Shown here: in pieces, positions 37,839 to 46,858 of the stretch
Layout: the number at the start of each line of letters is the position of its first letter
Numbering within the stretch: position 1 is the first letter of the stretch
Assembly: GCF_000737715.1 (NCBI RefSeq)
Contig: NZ_JPRN01000005.1
Coordinates: 415,052 to 479,051, forward strand
From: Chryseobacterium sp. JM1
Lineage (GTDB): Bacteria > Bacteroidota > Bacteroidia > Flavobacteriales > Weeksellaceae
Length of the DNA: 64,000 nt
Reading direction: 5' to 3'
The notes under the pieces: generated by a model
What the model was told of the DNA's origin: nothing
The model's database searches: none
The model's input: the letters and a program-made list of their open reading frames with translations, nothing else
Made by a program: the position numbers and the translations under genes

Positions 37839-40229
37839 TTATTTGTAAAATTCAACATAAATTTTTGTGTGGGGAGGAGTCGGAGGAGTCAATTCCTGTA
37901 TAATAACCTTTTCATATCCCTGCTCTAATGCCCTTTTTCCTGTCCATGTTTCAAATGCAGCTTTTTCAGCTGTCATTCCTTGCTGTATCGCATTATTAAA
38001 AGCAGTAACATTATCACTAGCTCCAGACCACAATCCTCTAATTCCTTTAAATGTAATTTTTCTAATTTTCAAATGTTCTATCAAAGCATTAAAAACTTGT
38101 TTTCCCGTAATTTGTGTGCTTAATCCTTTTCGGTATATCCCAAATTCTAAAAATCCTTCTCCATTAATTTCTACTAATCCTACTAATTCATCTGTTAATA
38201 AATCTTTGAAGTTGTAAGATCCATCTTTAAAAAGAATATCGCAATTTTCAGGAAGAAATTTATTAAATTTATTTAACAAATCCTCCAAATGTTTTATCGC
38301 CGCCTCTTCTCCCATTTCTTCCAACTCCCGGGCAAAGGTTGCAACTGCTTTTTTACTCCCTTTAAATACCGTAAACCCTTTATATTCCAGTCTTGTTATA
38401 AAGTTTCCATAAGGAATATTCATTGGGGCTGCGGTCGATTGGAAGCCAAGTTTAGGTTTTAATCCAAGATTTCCTAACGTTTCAGCAGTTTCTCTGCTAA
38501 AGCCAAGTCCTAAAAACTCTGCAGCTTTGGAAAGTTTATATCTTGCACTTAAAAACCATTTTTCCAGTTCATCCCAAACTTTCTTTAAAAAATCCCAAAA
38601 GGCTTTACCTCCTTTTGAAAAAAGCTCCAATAAAGCACTTACTGCTTTATATGCCTGATCTTTTCCATACTTTGCCACTGCGGAAATTGCCGCTCCCACT
38701 TCTTTGTTTACTGCTCCTATAATTTCGGCCACTTTACCCAGCCCGGCCACTTTCAGAACCTGCGTATAAGGTATAAAAAAGCTCATTATAAAAGCAATAC
38801 CACTTCCTGCCATATAAGAAACTCTTACCCAGTCATAATCTTCTTTATGATGTGCCTTACAAAAATCCAACATCTTGCGGTACATCTCTGTAGCCGCATT
38901 TCCAAGATTTTCCCAAAACTGACCACCAAATAGAAAATCATAAATATTATCCAGAGTTTCCATTGCACCCTGAAAATCCAAAACAGCATTAAAAGGGACT
39001 TCTAAAATTTCTCCTACAAATTTAAAAAGAGAAGATATAAAATCGACAAGGCCATTCCATAATCCGCAACGGAAGGCAACCCATATCTGCATTTTCCCTG
39101 CAAGGAAATCCCCCAGTTCACTGTCTACGAGTCTATAAACAGCTTCTATCTCTTCTGTAACAAAATTGTTATAATAACGGATAAATTTCTTTATTGCATT
39201 CGAGTATTTTTTTATATATTCTTCAAAAATATTAGGAGTAATATCATGGAGATCCAATCCTTTTTTATCCACAAAAAGCTTATCAATCTCATTAACCAAA
39301 TCATCTGAAATGGTGATTTTTTTGAGAAGGTTGTCTTTGTCAAAAAAATAATCTTCGCTTTGAGTATCCCAGAAATCATCTGAGATTTTAAGATAATCCA
39401 ACCCGTTTCCTATTTTGTTACAAACCCACCCTGTTGCTTTTGATGTGGAAAAAAAGTACAAAAGTCCCTGTTTAAGAGTCGTTAAAACATTCTCCAGTTT
39501 TACATTATCTTTTTCAACATTCCCTTTTTCAAGAAGTTCTTTTACAATATCTGCCTCAAATCCTGTTTCCTTTGATAAAGTACCCATTATTGAAGCATTG
39601 AAAAACCTTTCATCCAGTTCTCCATCTTTATTGTAAAACTGTTTTTTCACCAATGGAGAAATTTTTGCATAAAGTTTTTTAGAGGAGAAAAAATCTTCAT
39701 CACCTTCAATAAAAAAATAAATATCACTTTCTTCCAGTTTGGATGCATTATAAGCCTCACGGACCTTATTACCATCATCTGAAAAGAAAAAATAAACGGT
39801 AAACATTAGCTTTTCATCAGGATCCCGTACGCCGTTAAGGTTTTTATCAAAAAAAACATCCAGATAAGTATATAGATAGCGATCCTTGGTTGTTTTTTTC
39901 AGATCATTTATTACGGTTAAATTTCCCTTTTGTTCTATTTGTGCATCTATAAAATAAGATTTCTTAACGGCTGATGCTGTTTTACTGTTATTAGCAGGTC
40001 TTACCTGTAACAGTGGACTCACATTGCTCATTCCTCTTACATTTTCTCCCAGCTGAATCGGTTGAGCCACTCCACTTGTGGTACTAAGAAAATCCTGAAA
40101 ACTTTTATTACTCTGGTGCATTAAGGACGAAAAATCTAAAAGATTTCCATTTTGCAATTCTGTGAGAGGTGATTTTTGTGAAGTGTCATCAAAATCCTGT
40201 ATTTCATCTAAGTAATCCTGAAAACTCAT
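37839..40229 (-). CDS. Probable polymorphic toxin (large effector-like protein)
   Basis: The 796-residue protein has no signal peptide. The N-terminal about 90 residues are polar (MSFQDYLDEIQDF, with a second SFQDFL copy), followed by an acidic beta-rich segment with EF-hand-like DKNLNGVRDPDEK (residues about 130-143). A hydrophobic part lies near residues 475-520 (SYMAGSGIAFIMSFFIPYTQ). The C-terminal about 110 residues (GTSDN-like GASDNVTAFNNAIQQGM, EKAAFETWTGKRALEQGY, KIYVEFYK) resemble the end domains of contact-dependent or Rhs-type toxins. The small downstream gene supports a toxin-immunity pair. No secretion genes are adjacent, and the toxic activity is unknown. Confidence 0.6.
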   Translation of the reverse strand: MSFQDYLDEIQDFDDTSQKSPLTELQNGNLLDFSSLMHQSNKSFQDFLSTTSGVAQPIQLGENVRGMSNVSPLLQVRPANNSKTASAVKKSYFIDAQIEQKGNLTVINDLKKTTKDRYLYTYLDVFFDKNLNGVRDPDEKLMFTVYFFFSDDGNKVREAYNASKLEESDIYFFIEGDEDFFSSKKLYAKISPLVKKQFYNKDGELDERFFNASIMGTLSKETGFEADIVKELLEKGNVEKDNVKLENVLTTLKQGLLYFFSTSKATGWVCNKIGNGLDYLKISDDFWDTQSEDYFFDKDNLLKKITISDDLVNEIDKLFVDKKGLDLHDITPNIFEEYIKKYSNAIKKFIRYYNNFVTEEIEAVYRLVDSELGDFLAGKMQIWVAFRCGLWNGLVDFISSLFKFVGEILEVPFNAVLDFQGAMETLDNIYDFLFGGQFWENLGNAATEMYRKMLDFCKAHHKEDYDWVRVSYMAGSGIAFIMSFFIPYTQVLKVAGLGKVAEIIGAVNKEVGAAISAVAKYGKDQAYKAVSALLELFSKGGKAFWDFLKKVWDELEKWFLSARYKLSKAAEFLGLGFSRETAETLGNLGLKPKLGFQSTAAPMNIPYGNFITRLEYKGFTVFKGSKKAVATFARELEEMGEEAAIKHLEDLLNKFNKFLPENCDILFKDGSYNFKDLLTDELVGLVEINGEGFLEFGIYRKGLSTQITGKQVFNALIEHLKIRKITFKGIRGLWSGASDNVTAFNNAIQQGMTAEKAAFETWTGKRALEQGYEKVIIQELTPPTPPHTKIYVEFYK

Positions 40230-40653
40230 TGTATTTTATTTTTTTGGTTAAACATTCTTTTTCCTTCTCCTCTGCCAGCCAGGCAGAGGAAACTGTATAA
40301 TTTCCAGGAAAAATTTTTATTACATTTTCATGATTTGAAGGCTCTTTTCAGTAGAATCACTTCAGGTTTTAGCCTTATTTTTTTAGGTGGTCTGCAGACT
40401 GTAATACGTCCACCATGAGTTTCAATTTTGAGTTTCATTTTCTGTGTATTTCTATAATGCAAATATCCATCAGGGAAACGACAGAACTCGTCGTATAAAA
40501 TAATTATTAAAAATTTCTGCCATTTTTTTGTCATATCACTGAACTCTTCAAAAAGAAATTGTAAAATCAAATGGACCAACAAACAATCCATATTACATGG
40601 CTGCAATATGGATCGTTTGTAGTTTTGTATAAAAATCAGTTTTTTTGTTTTCT
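40230..40653. other. Intergenic region, doubtful 92-codon frame
   Basis: A minus-strand frame at 40328-40606 has no recognisable domain. An internal ATG gives 36 residues ending LKPEVILLKRAFKS. It could be a gene remnant next to the broken glycosylase. A palindromic GCCAGCCAGGCAGAGG-like word lies near 40270. Confidence 0.3.
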
Positions 40654-41218
40654 CTACTGTTTAGTTTTCAGATTGGAAAGATAATAATGCCAAAGCATCA
40701 TCGAAGCTACGGAACGGAAGGGTTTCCATTTTTCGCTGATCTCCAGAATTTTTTCTTTAGCAGCACTTTTTGGAAGCTGTTTTAAACGTTTTACAGCATT
40801 CACAGCAGCCAGATCTCCAATTGGAAAAATATCTGTTCGCTGAAGGGTAAACATCAGATATACATCTACCGTCCAATTGCCGATTCCTTTTAGATTCACC
40901 AAAGTTTCCCGGGCTTCATCATTTGACATTTTCGACAGGTTTTCCAGGTTAATTTCTCCTTTCACAATAGCATTAGCCAATCCTTTGATGTAGGCATTTT
41001 TTCTGACGGCTTACATAACATTCTCTCATTTCTTCATCACTTAATTCAAGAATATTTTCAGGAACAATTTCTGTAAGTTTTTCTTTTAATTTATGTAACG
41101 TGGCCAAAGCTGATGCTAAAGAAACCTGTTGTTCCAGAATAATATGAACGAGGGGTTCAAAAGTATTGGCACGCGTCCACATCGGAGGATACCCGTGATT
41201 TTCCAGAATTAATTTCAA
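40654..41218 (-). pseudogene. DNA-3-methyladenine glycosylase (AlkA-like), frameshifted and truncated
   Basis: Two minus-strand frames together make one HhH-GPD DNA glycosylase. The first (41218-40973) has YPPMWTRANTFEPLVHIILE, and the second (980 to 654) has the helix-hairpin-helix LVNLKGIGNWTVDVYLMF with the catalytic Asp region GDLAAVNA. The break falls in a run of six A on the minus strand (after CGTCAG): with five A the frame would continue NAYIKGLANAIVKGE. The first part also starts at a TTG and lacks the usual 20-30 N-terminal residues. Both defects suggest a pseudogene, unless the run is a sequencing error or slips. Confidence 0.8.
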
Positions 41219-41257
41219 ATCACTAAAAAGTCTGAGAAAATTATTGAAAGATATTTG

Positions 41258-42007
41258 TTAAAAAAATAACCGTTTAATTGCTGCTCTGTCTAAATCACTT
41301 TTCCCGGGCAGAACAATAGACCACGCGTGCCCTTTTGAGATCCATGATACGGATTTATACTGTGGAAAATTAATAAAGCTGCCAACCATAATTTCTTCTT
41401 TGCGTTCGATATTATCAATTTCAAATAAATGGAAAGGAGTCATCAGCCCTGTTTTCAATACTTTAGATAAAGCTTCTTTAATCGTCCATAAAACAGTAAG
41501 ACCGTGATCCATATCTACCTCCATCAAAGGGAGCTTTTTCCGCTCATTAGGCGTAATGATTCCTTCGATAGCTTCAGTTTGACCGGCCTTGAAAGCCTCT
41601 ACATCTACTCCCATTGGATGTGCTTCCGGAAAGATGAGCGCTATAGCCACTTCTGTGGTGTGAGAGATACTGAGCTGTATATTTCCGCCTTCAGCCAAAT
41701 ACAATACAGGCTGTTGAAATATTCCGCGACCTACCCATACATCTGTTGGAACAATATCATCCATGAAAGTACTCAAAGCCATTTTAGCGGCGTATCTTCC
41801 CAAAAGATAACTTTTCTGCACTTCAGGCAGTTTTAAGGTGTCAAAAAAAATCAGTTCTTTTTCATGAAGAAATGAGTGACGTATTTCCTTGAGCTGAGTA
41901 AGTGAATCTTCCACTATCGCAACAGTAGCAGGAAATAATCCATGTACTCTTTGCAAAGCCAGTTTTTCAGTTATCATTTTATGTTGTCGGGATAAATTCA
42001 TTACCAA
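41258..42007 (-). CDS. 4'-phosphopantetheinyl transferase (Sfp type)
   Basis: The enzyme moves phosphopantetheine from CoA to the serine of carrier domains, needed to activate NRPSs. The 249-residue protein has LSISHTTEVAIAL, MGVDVEAF (Mg2+ ligands Asp and Glu) and WTIKEALSKVLKTGL. The start may be the ATG at 42001 or later (MNLSRQ, MITEKL). It sits directly downstream of the NRPS cluster, separated by that cluster's terminator, and is the obvious activator of its carrier domains. Confidence 0.93.
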   Translation of the reverse strand: MVMNLSRQHKMITEKLALQRVHGLFPATVAIVEDSLTQLKEIRHSFLHEKELIFFDTLKLPEVQKSYLLGRYAAKMALSTFMDDIVPTDVWVGRGIFQQPVLYLAEGGNIQLSISHTTEVAIALIFPEAHPMGVDVEAFKAGQTEAIEGIITPNERKKLPLMEVDMDHGLTVLWTIKEALSKVLKTGLMTPFHLFEIDNIERKEEIMVGSFINFPQYKSVSWISKGHAWSIVLPGKSDLDRAAIKRLFF

Positions 42008-42075
42008 TAAAAGTATAAAAACAAATATATTATTTAAAAATGCTCTAATCTAAAAGTTTACGGAAACAGGGTATA

Positions 42076-42113
42076 AAAATCCGGAAAATTTTATTTTCCG
42101 GATTTATTTGTAA
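42076..42113 (-). terminator. Terminator at the end of the NRPS cluster
   Basis: AAATCCGGAAAA and TTTTCCGGATTT arms, 33 bp after the last stop (42146) on the minus strand, with a short T run after it. It separates the cluster from the phosphopantetheinyl transferase gene. Confidence 0.8.
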
Positions 42114-42145
42114 TAAACTTATTTTAATATAAGTCATATGATAAC

Positions 42146-43966
42146 TTACAACGTAAGCTCCAGACAGCCATTATAAATAAAATTATTAATGGTTTTCACG
42201 ACCAAATAATCCAGCCTCTTTATAAGATCTTCCTTGTCTTTTGAATGGGTATACTTTACGACCATATCAACTACCTCATCCGGTTGAGATAAGCAATAAA
42301 ACTTGAATTCTTCATTGACTGTTCTGATTGTTTTAGGAGTACTTAAGGCTCTTAATAATGTTTCTTCAATGTTAAGAGCAGTCTCTACGGTATAATTCGT
42401 TTTGCTATCATAAGAAGGAGTAAGCACTGTTGCAAATCCTGCAGAGGGCTGTATAATATTTAAGGTCTGCTGGTACATATCATCGGACGACCAGTCCCAC
42501 CTGGTGTTTATAATTTTAGCATCAGCATTCAGCCGTACAGGTAAATCTAAAACAGCATCTCCTAAATTTTCAAAACGGTCAAAAAGTGAATTTCTATGTG
42601 CTATGATGTTTGAAAATCTTTCCAGATTAGTCTGTTTCATCAGGGAACTATAAAAGAGGTTTTTACTTTCTTCGCACCATAAAAGATCTTTCAGTACTTC
42701 GGAATAAGAATTCTGTTCGATAACCGGTAAAACCTCCGTGAATATGTTGATACTCTTTCCTGTTATCGCATCTAATACCTTAGTATGAACCGCCGGAAAA
42801 TTCACTTTTGTAAATTCATACAATTTAGGATACCTTTTCTTCAGTATAAAATCTTCTTTAGACGGAATCTTTAAAGATAAATGATACTCTTGCTGTGTAT
42901 ATTGGTTGATTGCCGCGGCTTCATTTTTTATACTGACATAAGCAGCTCCCATTTTCCCAGTCAGGAAACCCTCTTTAAAGCCTATATTTTCATTTATTGG
43001 ATCTATCCCATTTTTTCCGTCAAAAAGATCCCTTACAACAGGTTTCCCTGAATGGTGGAGAGATGGAGAGAGAAGTAAAAGCAGGGTTAAATTATTTTCC
43101 AAAGCTTCAGTTTCCGTGTTGTCTGATAAGAATTTGAAAATCCTGATGTAATCTTCTTTATGAGAATTAACGCTGAGAATATGTTCTTTTTCTGCATCGG
43201 AAATACACTGATCCTGATCTAAAACAATATCTTCATTTAAATTCTGAATAAAATGTTCGATATATTTTTCAGTCTGTGCCATATAAAAACACAGGCTTTC
43301 ACTTTTGGATACTGAAAATATATGCTTCAGCGCAAACCATATTCCCAAAGATCCACGCGCAAAATCGCATGAATTTTTTATATTTATTTCTTCTTTTGCG
43401 ATCCATGAAATTCCTTCGGCCGTCAGGATGCTATTGTTCAGAATCTCATTCAGGTAAGTATTAATGGATTGCTCTGTTTCTTTTGATTCTTTAAGTTTAA
43501 ACAAATTAAGAAGAATACATAACATCCCTGCCCTTCCGTCTAACAGATAATCTGATGTATACTTGGAATCCAGGAATTCATTTTCGGATCCTTTTATGAT
43601 TTTAACAGCGTTTTCTAAAAAAACATCTTTATCGTTAACCTTATAAAGCTCCAGCAGAAAATAAGCAACCCCTCCTCTTCCAGTATACAAAGAATAGTTC
43701 GCAGTCATGGACTGGTCACAATATGCAATAAGCTCAACACTCAGCTTTTCTATTTTTTCCAGTAACTGAGGAGCATGATTTCCTTTGTACAGTTCCAATA
43801 AGAAAAGTAAGTATCCGGTGATTCCAAATTCTATATTTTCAAGATTACTGGATATCAGATATTTCCCTTTTAATGTATGCTGGTTTTTTACGGCCTGATC
43901 TTTTAAATCTGCAAAACTTAAATTTAAAATTTCATCTAAAATATCTAATTCTGGCTCTAATTTCAT
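42146..43966 (-). CDS. LanC-like (lanthionine synthetase C-like) protein with C-terminal extension
   Basis: The 606-residue protein's first about 350 residues show the repeating Gly-rich helical pairs of the LanC alpha/alpha barrel: FGITGYLLFLLELYK, TGRGGVAYFLLELYK, LDGRAGMLCILLNLF, FARGSLGIWFALKHI and FLTGKMGAAYVSI. The Cys/His zinc ligands of true cyclases (WCxG, CHG) are not seen, so cyclase activity is doubtful. The last about 250 residues are unrecognised and end with a winged-helix-like LDYLVVKTINNFIYNG. It overlaps the DUF6734 gene by 4 bp (ATGA) and is the last gene of the cluster. Confidence 0.72.
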   Translation of the reverse strand: MKLEPELDILDEILNLSFADLKDQAVKNQHTLKGKYLISSNLENIEFGITGYLLFLLELYKGNHAPQLLEKIEKLSVELIAYCDQSMTANYSLYTGRGGVAYFLLELYKVNDKDVFLENAVKIIKGSENEFLDSKYTSDYLLDGRAGMLCILLNLFKLKESKETEQSINTYLNEILNNSILTAEGISWIAKEEINIKNSCDFARGSLGIWFALKHIFSVSKSESLCFYMAQTEKYIEHFIQNLNEDIVLDQDQCISDAEKEHILSVNSHKEDYIRIFKFLSDNTETEALENNLTLLLLLSPSLHHSGKPVVRDLFDGKNGIDPINENIGFKEGFLTGKMGAAYVSIKNEAAAINQYTQQEYHLSLKIPSKEDFILKKRYPKLYEFTKVNFPAVHTKVLDAITGKSINIFTEVLPVIEQNSYSEVLKDLLWCEESKNLFYSSLMKQTNLERFSNIIAHRNSLFDRFENLGDAVLDLPVRLNADAKIINTRWDWSSDDMYQQTLNIIQPSAGFATVLTPSYDSKTNYTVETALNIEETLLRALSTPKTIRTVNEEFKFYCLSQPDEVVDMVVKYTHSKDKEDLIKRLDYLVVKTINNFIYNGCLELTL

Positions 43967-44853
43967 ATCTGATAAGTTTTAAGTAGATCAATTATATTAT
44001 TATAGTATTCCGGATACTCTTTTCTCACTAAGTCTTCTACCTGATGAGCGCGCAGATCTTCGCTTTTAAAGACCCCAAGCGCATGCAGGTAGGAACGCTG
44101 TTTTGAGCTTCCCAGAACATCACAAATCCCATCAAACTGACGATTAACATCCTCCAGATAATATCTTATATCCGTATTTTCTTTAGTCACTATGGAATGC
44201 AGAAGTGCCTGTTCATAGATAATATTAAAAAAGCCTACATCAATTTTGGATAAATGATCAACGTTTTTATCGATGAACTCAAAGGCTTTTTGGGTATATC
44301 TTTTGAAAAAGGGTATATCATTGCCGCCCACAATACCGTTATTTACACCATCGATTCTATTAAACGTATCATAATAATGCTTCATTTCTTCAGGTATATA
44401 GGTAAACTGAGCTTTCATATCATTATAAAAATCTGTGTACGACTGAAATCCGAATTCAACATTCTGTACCAAAATTGGAGAATCATCAAAACAATCATCA
44501 AGTTTTTTAAACACAAATACATCACCATCTGCGTGCAGAAAAGGTTCGTCCTGAATGCTGAACGCATAGATTTTCCCTAATGCCCACAGACGTTCGTGGT
44601 AATCATTGAGTCTGTCAAGACTAACCTCAACTTTTGTATAAGGCAATTTTAGTTTATTGATTAAAATATCATATCCTATTTCATCGGTCACCAGTTCTAC
44701 CTGGTCATAAAATTTCCTGAACTGCAGACAACTTAATGTCCAGCTGAAATAGTTATATTTTTTATCGTTCCATCCTCCGTTATTTCTATCGTGGGGGCTT
44801 GCATTTTTCTTTTTATAACTTGGTTTAGACCAAAAACTTTGTACAATCTTCAT
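43963..44853 (-). CDS. DUF6734 family, glycosyltransferase-like protein
   Basis: The 296-residue soluble protein has HADGDVFVFKKL, a DxD-like metal motif, and NNGIVGGNDIPFF, which together look like a GT-A nucleotide-sugar transferase fold. I recall this family as DUF6734 in Chryseobacterium. It starts with MKIVQSFWSKPSYKK. Sitting between the hydrolase and the LanC-like gene with tight spacing (4-bp overlap and 11-bp gap), it is likely a tailoring enzyme, but its reaction is unknown. Confidence 0.75.
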   Translation of the reverse strand: MKIVQSFWSKPSYKKKNASPHDRNNGGWNDKKYNYFSWTLSCLQFRKFYDQVELVTDEIGYDILINKLKLPYTKVEVSLDRLNDYHERLWALGKIYAFSIQDEPFLHADGDVFVFKKLDDCFDDSPILVQNVEFGFQSYTDFYNDMKAQFTYIPEEMKHYYDTFNRIDGVNNGIVGGNDIPFFKRYTQKAFEFIDKNVDHLSKIDVGFFNIIYEQALLHSIVTKENTDIRYYLEDVNRQFDGICDVLGSSKQRSYLHALGVFKSEDLRAHQVEDLVRKEYPEYYNNIIDLLKTYQI

Positions 44854-44864
44854 AGCAACTCATT

Positions 44865-46787
44865 TTAATTAAAAAATCCCCAGTAAAAGAAGTAAAAAAG
44901 GATTAACACTAAGGAAAACAGGATTCCTACAATCACTACTTTATGCTGGTATTTGTTGATTCTGATGGACAATAGAAGCAGCATAACTACCATTACCACA
45001 TGCACTTTAAGCAGGGAAAATAAGTAACTGAATTTTTCTTTTATTCCGAACGCACAGATAAAAAAGTTGCTGCCGGCTGCATCTTTCAGTGCATAAAGAA
45101 ATCCGCTCATCAGAGCAACAGCCATAATACAGGATAGGATCAGCAGCGTGTAGAATATTTTATTTAAACTGCTTTCTTTTTTTCCTTTTTTAAAGAAGTG
45201 CATTGAAAAATAAACAATTCCGATCATCATGATGATGTAAGCAAGAGCCAATGGGGCCAGAGTCAACGGATCGAATGCATTTCCTACAAACATCGCCAGT
45301 TTTGCAACGCCCGGATTAATGTGAATATCGGTGACAAAATTGGTATTATAAGTGCTCATGATTTTGGACGGATTCCTCTGATAGTCATCTTTAATGAACT
45401 TATTAATAAAGCCGCTTCCTTCTTCTGTGAATGCCAGAGCGTGCCCTTCATTTTTAAATATAATCACGTCAGCCTTCAACTGTTCCGTTAATGACTGAGC
45501 GTTTGAAACCGGAGTGATGGGATCAAATTCCCCGGCTAAAATCAAGGTTGGTATTTTGGCGATTTCTGTATAGTCTAATAGATTCTGGGGCAACACTTTA
45601 CGGTTCCACTGGCTATTGATCAGAAAATCTGCTCTGTAAAATGACAAGCCTCCTTTTAAGCCAGGATATTTTGCAGCCCCGGTATCGTAATACTGTGCAG
45701 AATTATAAGGTACAGCATCATTAAGGACCATACTGTAATAAGTCCCAAAATCCAATGCGGTAAATGCACCGGAAAAAGCACCCACTACGGAACTCAATGC
45801 TTCAGCATTCCTTTCGTGGAACAAAGTAATAATCACTGGCAGTACTTCTGTAAGCTGTTTGTTATATAAAGCCTGATGAATTACAATTTTAAAATCTTCA
45901 CTGTTAAAAGTGAAACTTCCCTTTTCCAGTAGCTTTTCTGGAACCTTTACGGTTAAAGGTTTTTTATCCAGATCTGCTATTACTTCAAAATACGTTTTTT
46001 CAAGGTTGGGAAATTTTTTGTTGGAGACAGGGTTTTGTTTACATTTTTCAAAGAAGATGTTCAAAACCTGCATATAATGTTCATTGATTTTATTATAATA
46101 TTCTGAGATATTATCAACAGGGGAATCCAGAATCATTTTATTAAAATCCTGCGGATAGGCATTGGCATACACCTGTGATATATAGGTACCGTATGAAACT
46201 CCAAGCACGTTCCAGCTGTCATAGTGCAATGCATTTTTAAGGGCATGCAGATCATTCGCCACATTGGCGCTGTTATAATTGGCCGGGTCAATGCCTTTTC
46301 TGATCAGCTCATTTTTACAGTTCATTGTAGCAAATAATCTGTTTTTTTCATCAGCGGCAGAAGATTCATTGGAAGACAGAATTTTAAATATTTCATTTCC
46401 CAGTTCCGGACATAATTTCGGCAGAGAATTTCCGACACCTCTGGCATCTACCAATATAATATCTGAGTACTCTCTCAGAGGATGGTCACGAAAATACCCA
46501 AAGGTCTGTATACCAGACTGGCCGGGACCCCCTTCTATGTACAGTAAGGGTTTTTGAGATGACTGTTTTTTCTTTTTTAAAACAGTAAATGCTATTTTTA
46601 TTTTACTGGCCGGGGCGTTCCAGTTTTCAGGAACAGAGAGGTATCCCCATTCTATTGTTTTATCATCTTTAAGATTTTCAACATCGAAAAACGGTTTCGT
46701 TTTGTTAATAGTATATGCATCTTTCTGAGCAAACAGAAACGAGGATAGCATAATAAGCAGTAAAAAAATTACTTTTGAGGTCTTCAT
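44865..46787 (-). CDS. Exported alpha/beta hydrolase (TAP/S33-like) with C-terminal membrane domain
   Basis: The 640-residue protein has a signal peptide (MKTSKVIFLLLIMLSSFLFA), then an S33-like hydrolase with the oxyanion motif EGGPGQSG, nucleophile GVSYGT, acid AGEFDPITP and His in NEGHAL. After about residue 500 there are four hydrophobic helices (for example LALAYIIMMIGIVYFSMHFF), an unusual membrane tail. It would act on the periplasmic side of the membrane. In an NRPS cluster it may process or release a peptide, like other prodrug or leader hydrolases; this is inference. Confidence 0.85.
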   Translation of the reverse strand: MKTSKVIFLLLIMLSSFLFAQKDAYTINKTKPFFDVENLKDDKTIEWGYLSVPENWNAPASKIKIAFTVLKKKKQSSQKPLLYIEGGPGQSGIQTFGYFRDHPLREYSDIILVDARGVGNSLPKLCPELGNEIFKILSSNESSAADEKNRLFATMNCKNELIRKGIDPANYNSANVANDLHALKNALHYDSWNVLGVSYGTYISQVYANAYPQDFNKMILDSPVDNISEYYNKINEHYMQVLNIFFEKCKQNPVSNKKFPNLEKTYFEVIADLDKKPLTVKVPEKLLEKGSFTFNSEDFKIVIHQALYNKQLTEVLPVIITLFHERNAEALSSVVGAFSGAFTALDFGTYYSMVLNDAVPYNSAQYYDTGAAKYPGLKGGLSFYRADFLINSQWNRKVLPQNLLDYTEIAKIPTLILAGEFDPITPVSNAQSLTEQLKADVIIFKNEGHALAFTEEGSGFINKFIKDDYQRNPSKIMSTYNTNFVTDIHINPGVAKLAMFVGNAFDPLTLAPLALAYIIMMIGIVYFSMHFFKKGKKESSLNKIFYTLLILSCIMAVALMSGFLYALKDAAGSNFFICAFGIKEKFSYLFSLLKVHVVMVVMLLLLSIRINKYQHKVVIVGILFSLVLILFYFFYWGFFN

Positions 46788-46858
46788 ATAGAATAATTAA
46801 TTTTTATTTATTTTATGTTATTTACGGGGGTAGGTTTGTTTTTTCATGATGATGAACT

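Noticed and set aside
42146..43966. Functional lanthipeptide cyclase acting on the peptides at 31.2-31.9 kb
   Set aside because: The zinc ligands are missing, no LanB/LanM dehydratase is present, the peptide cores are poor in Ser/Thr near the cysteines, and the gene belongs to the NRPS operon 10 kb away.
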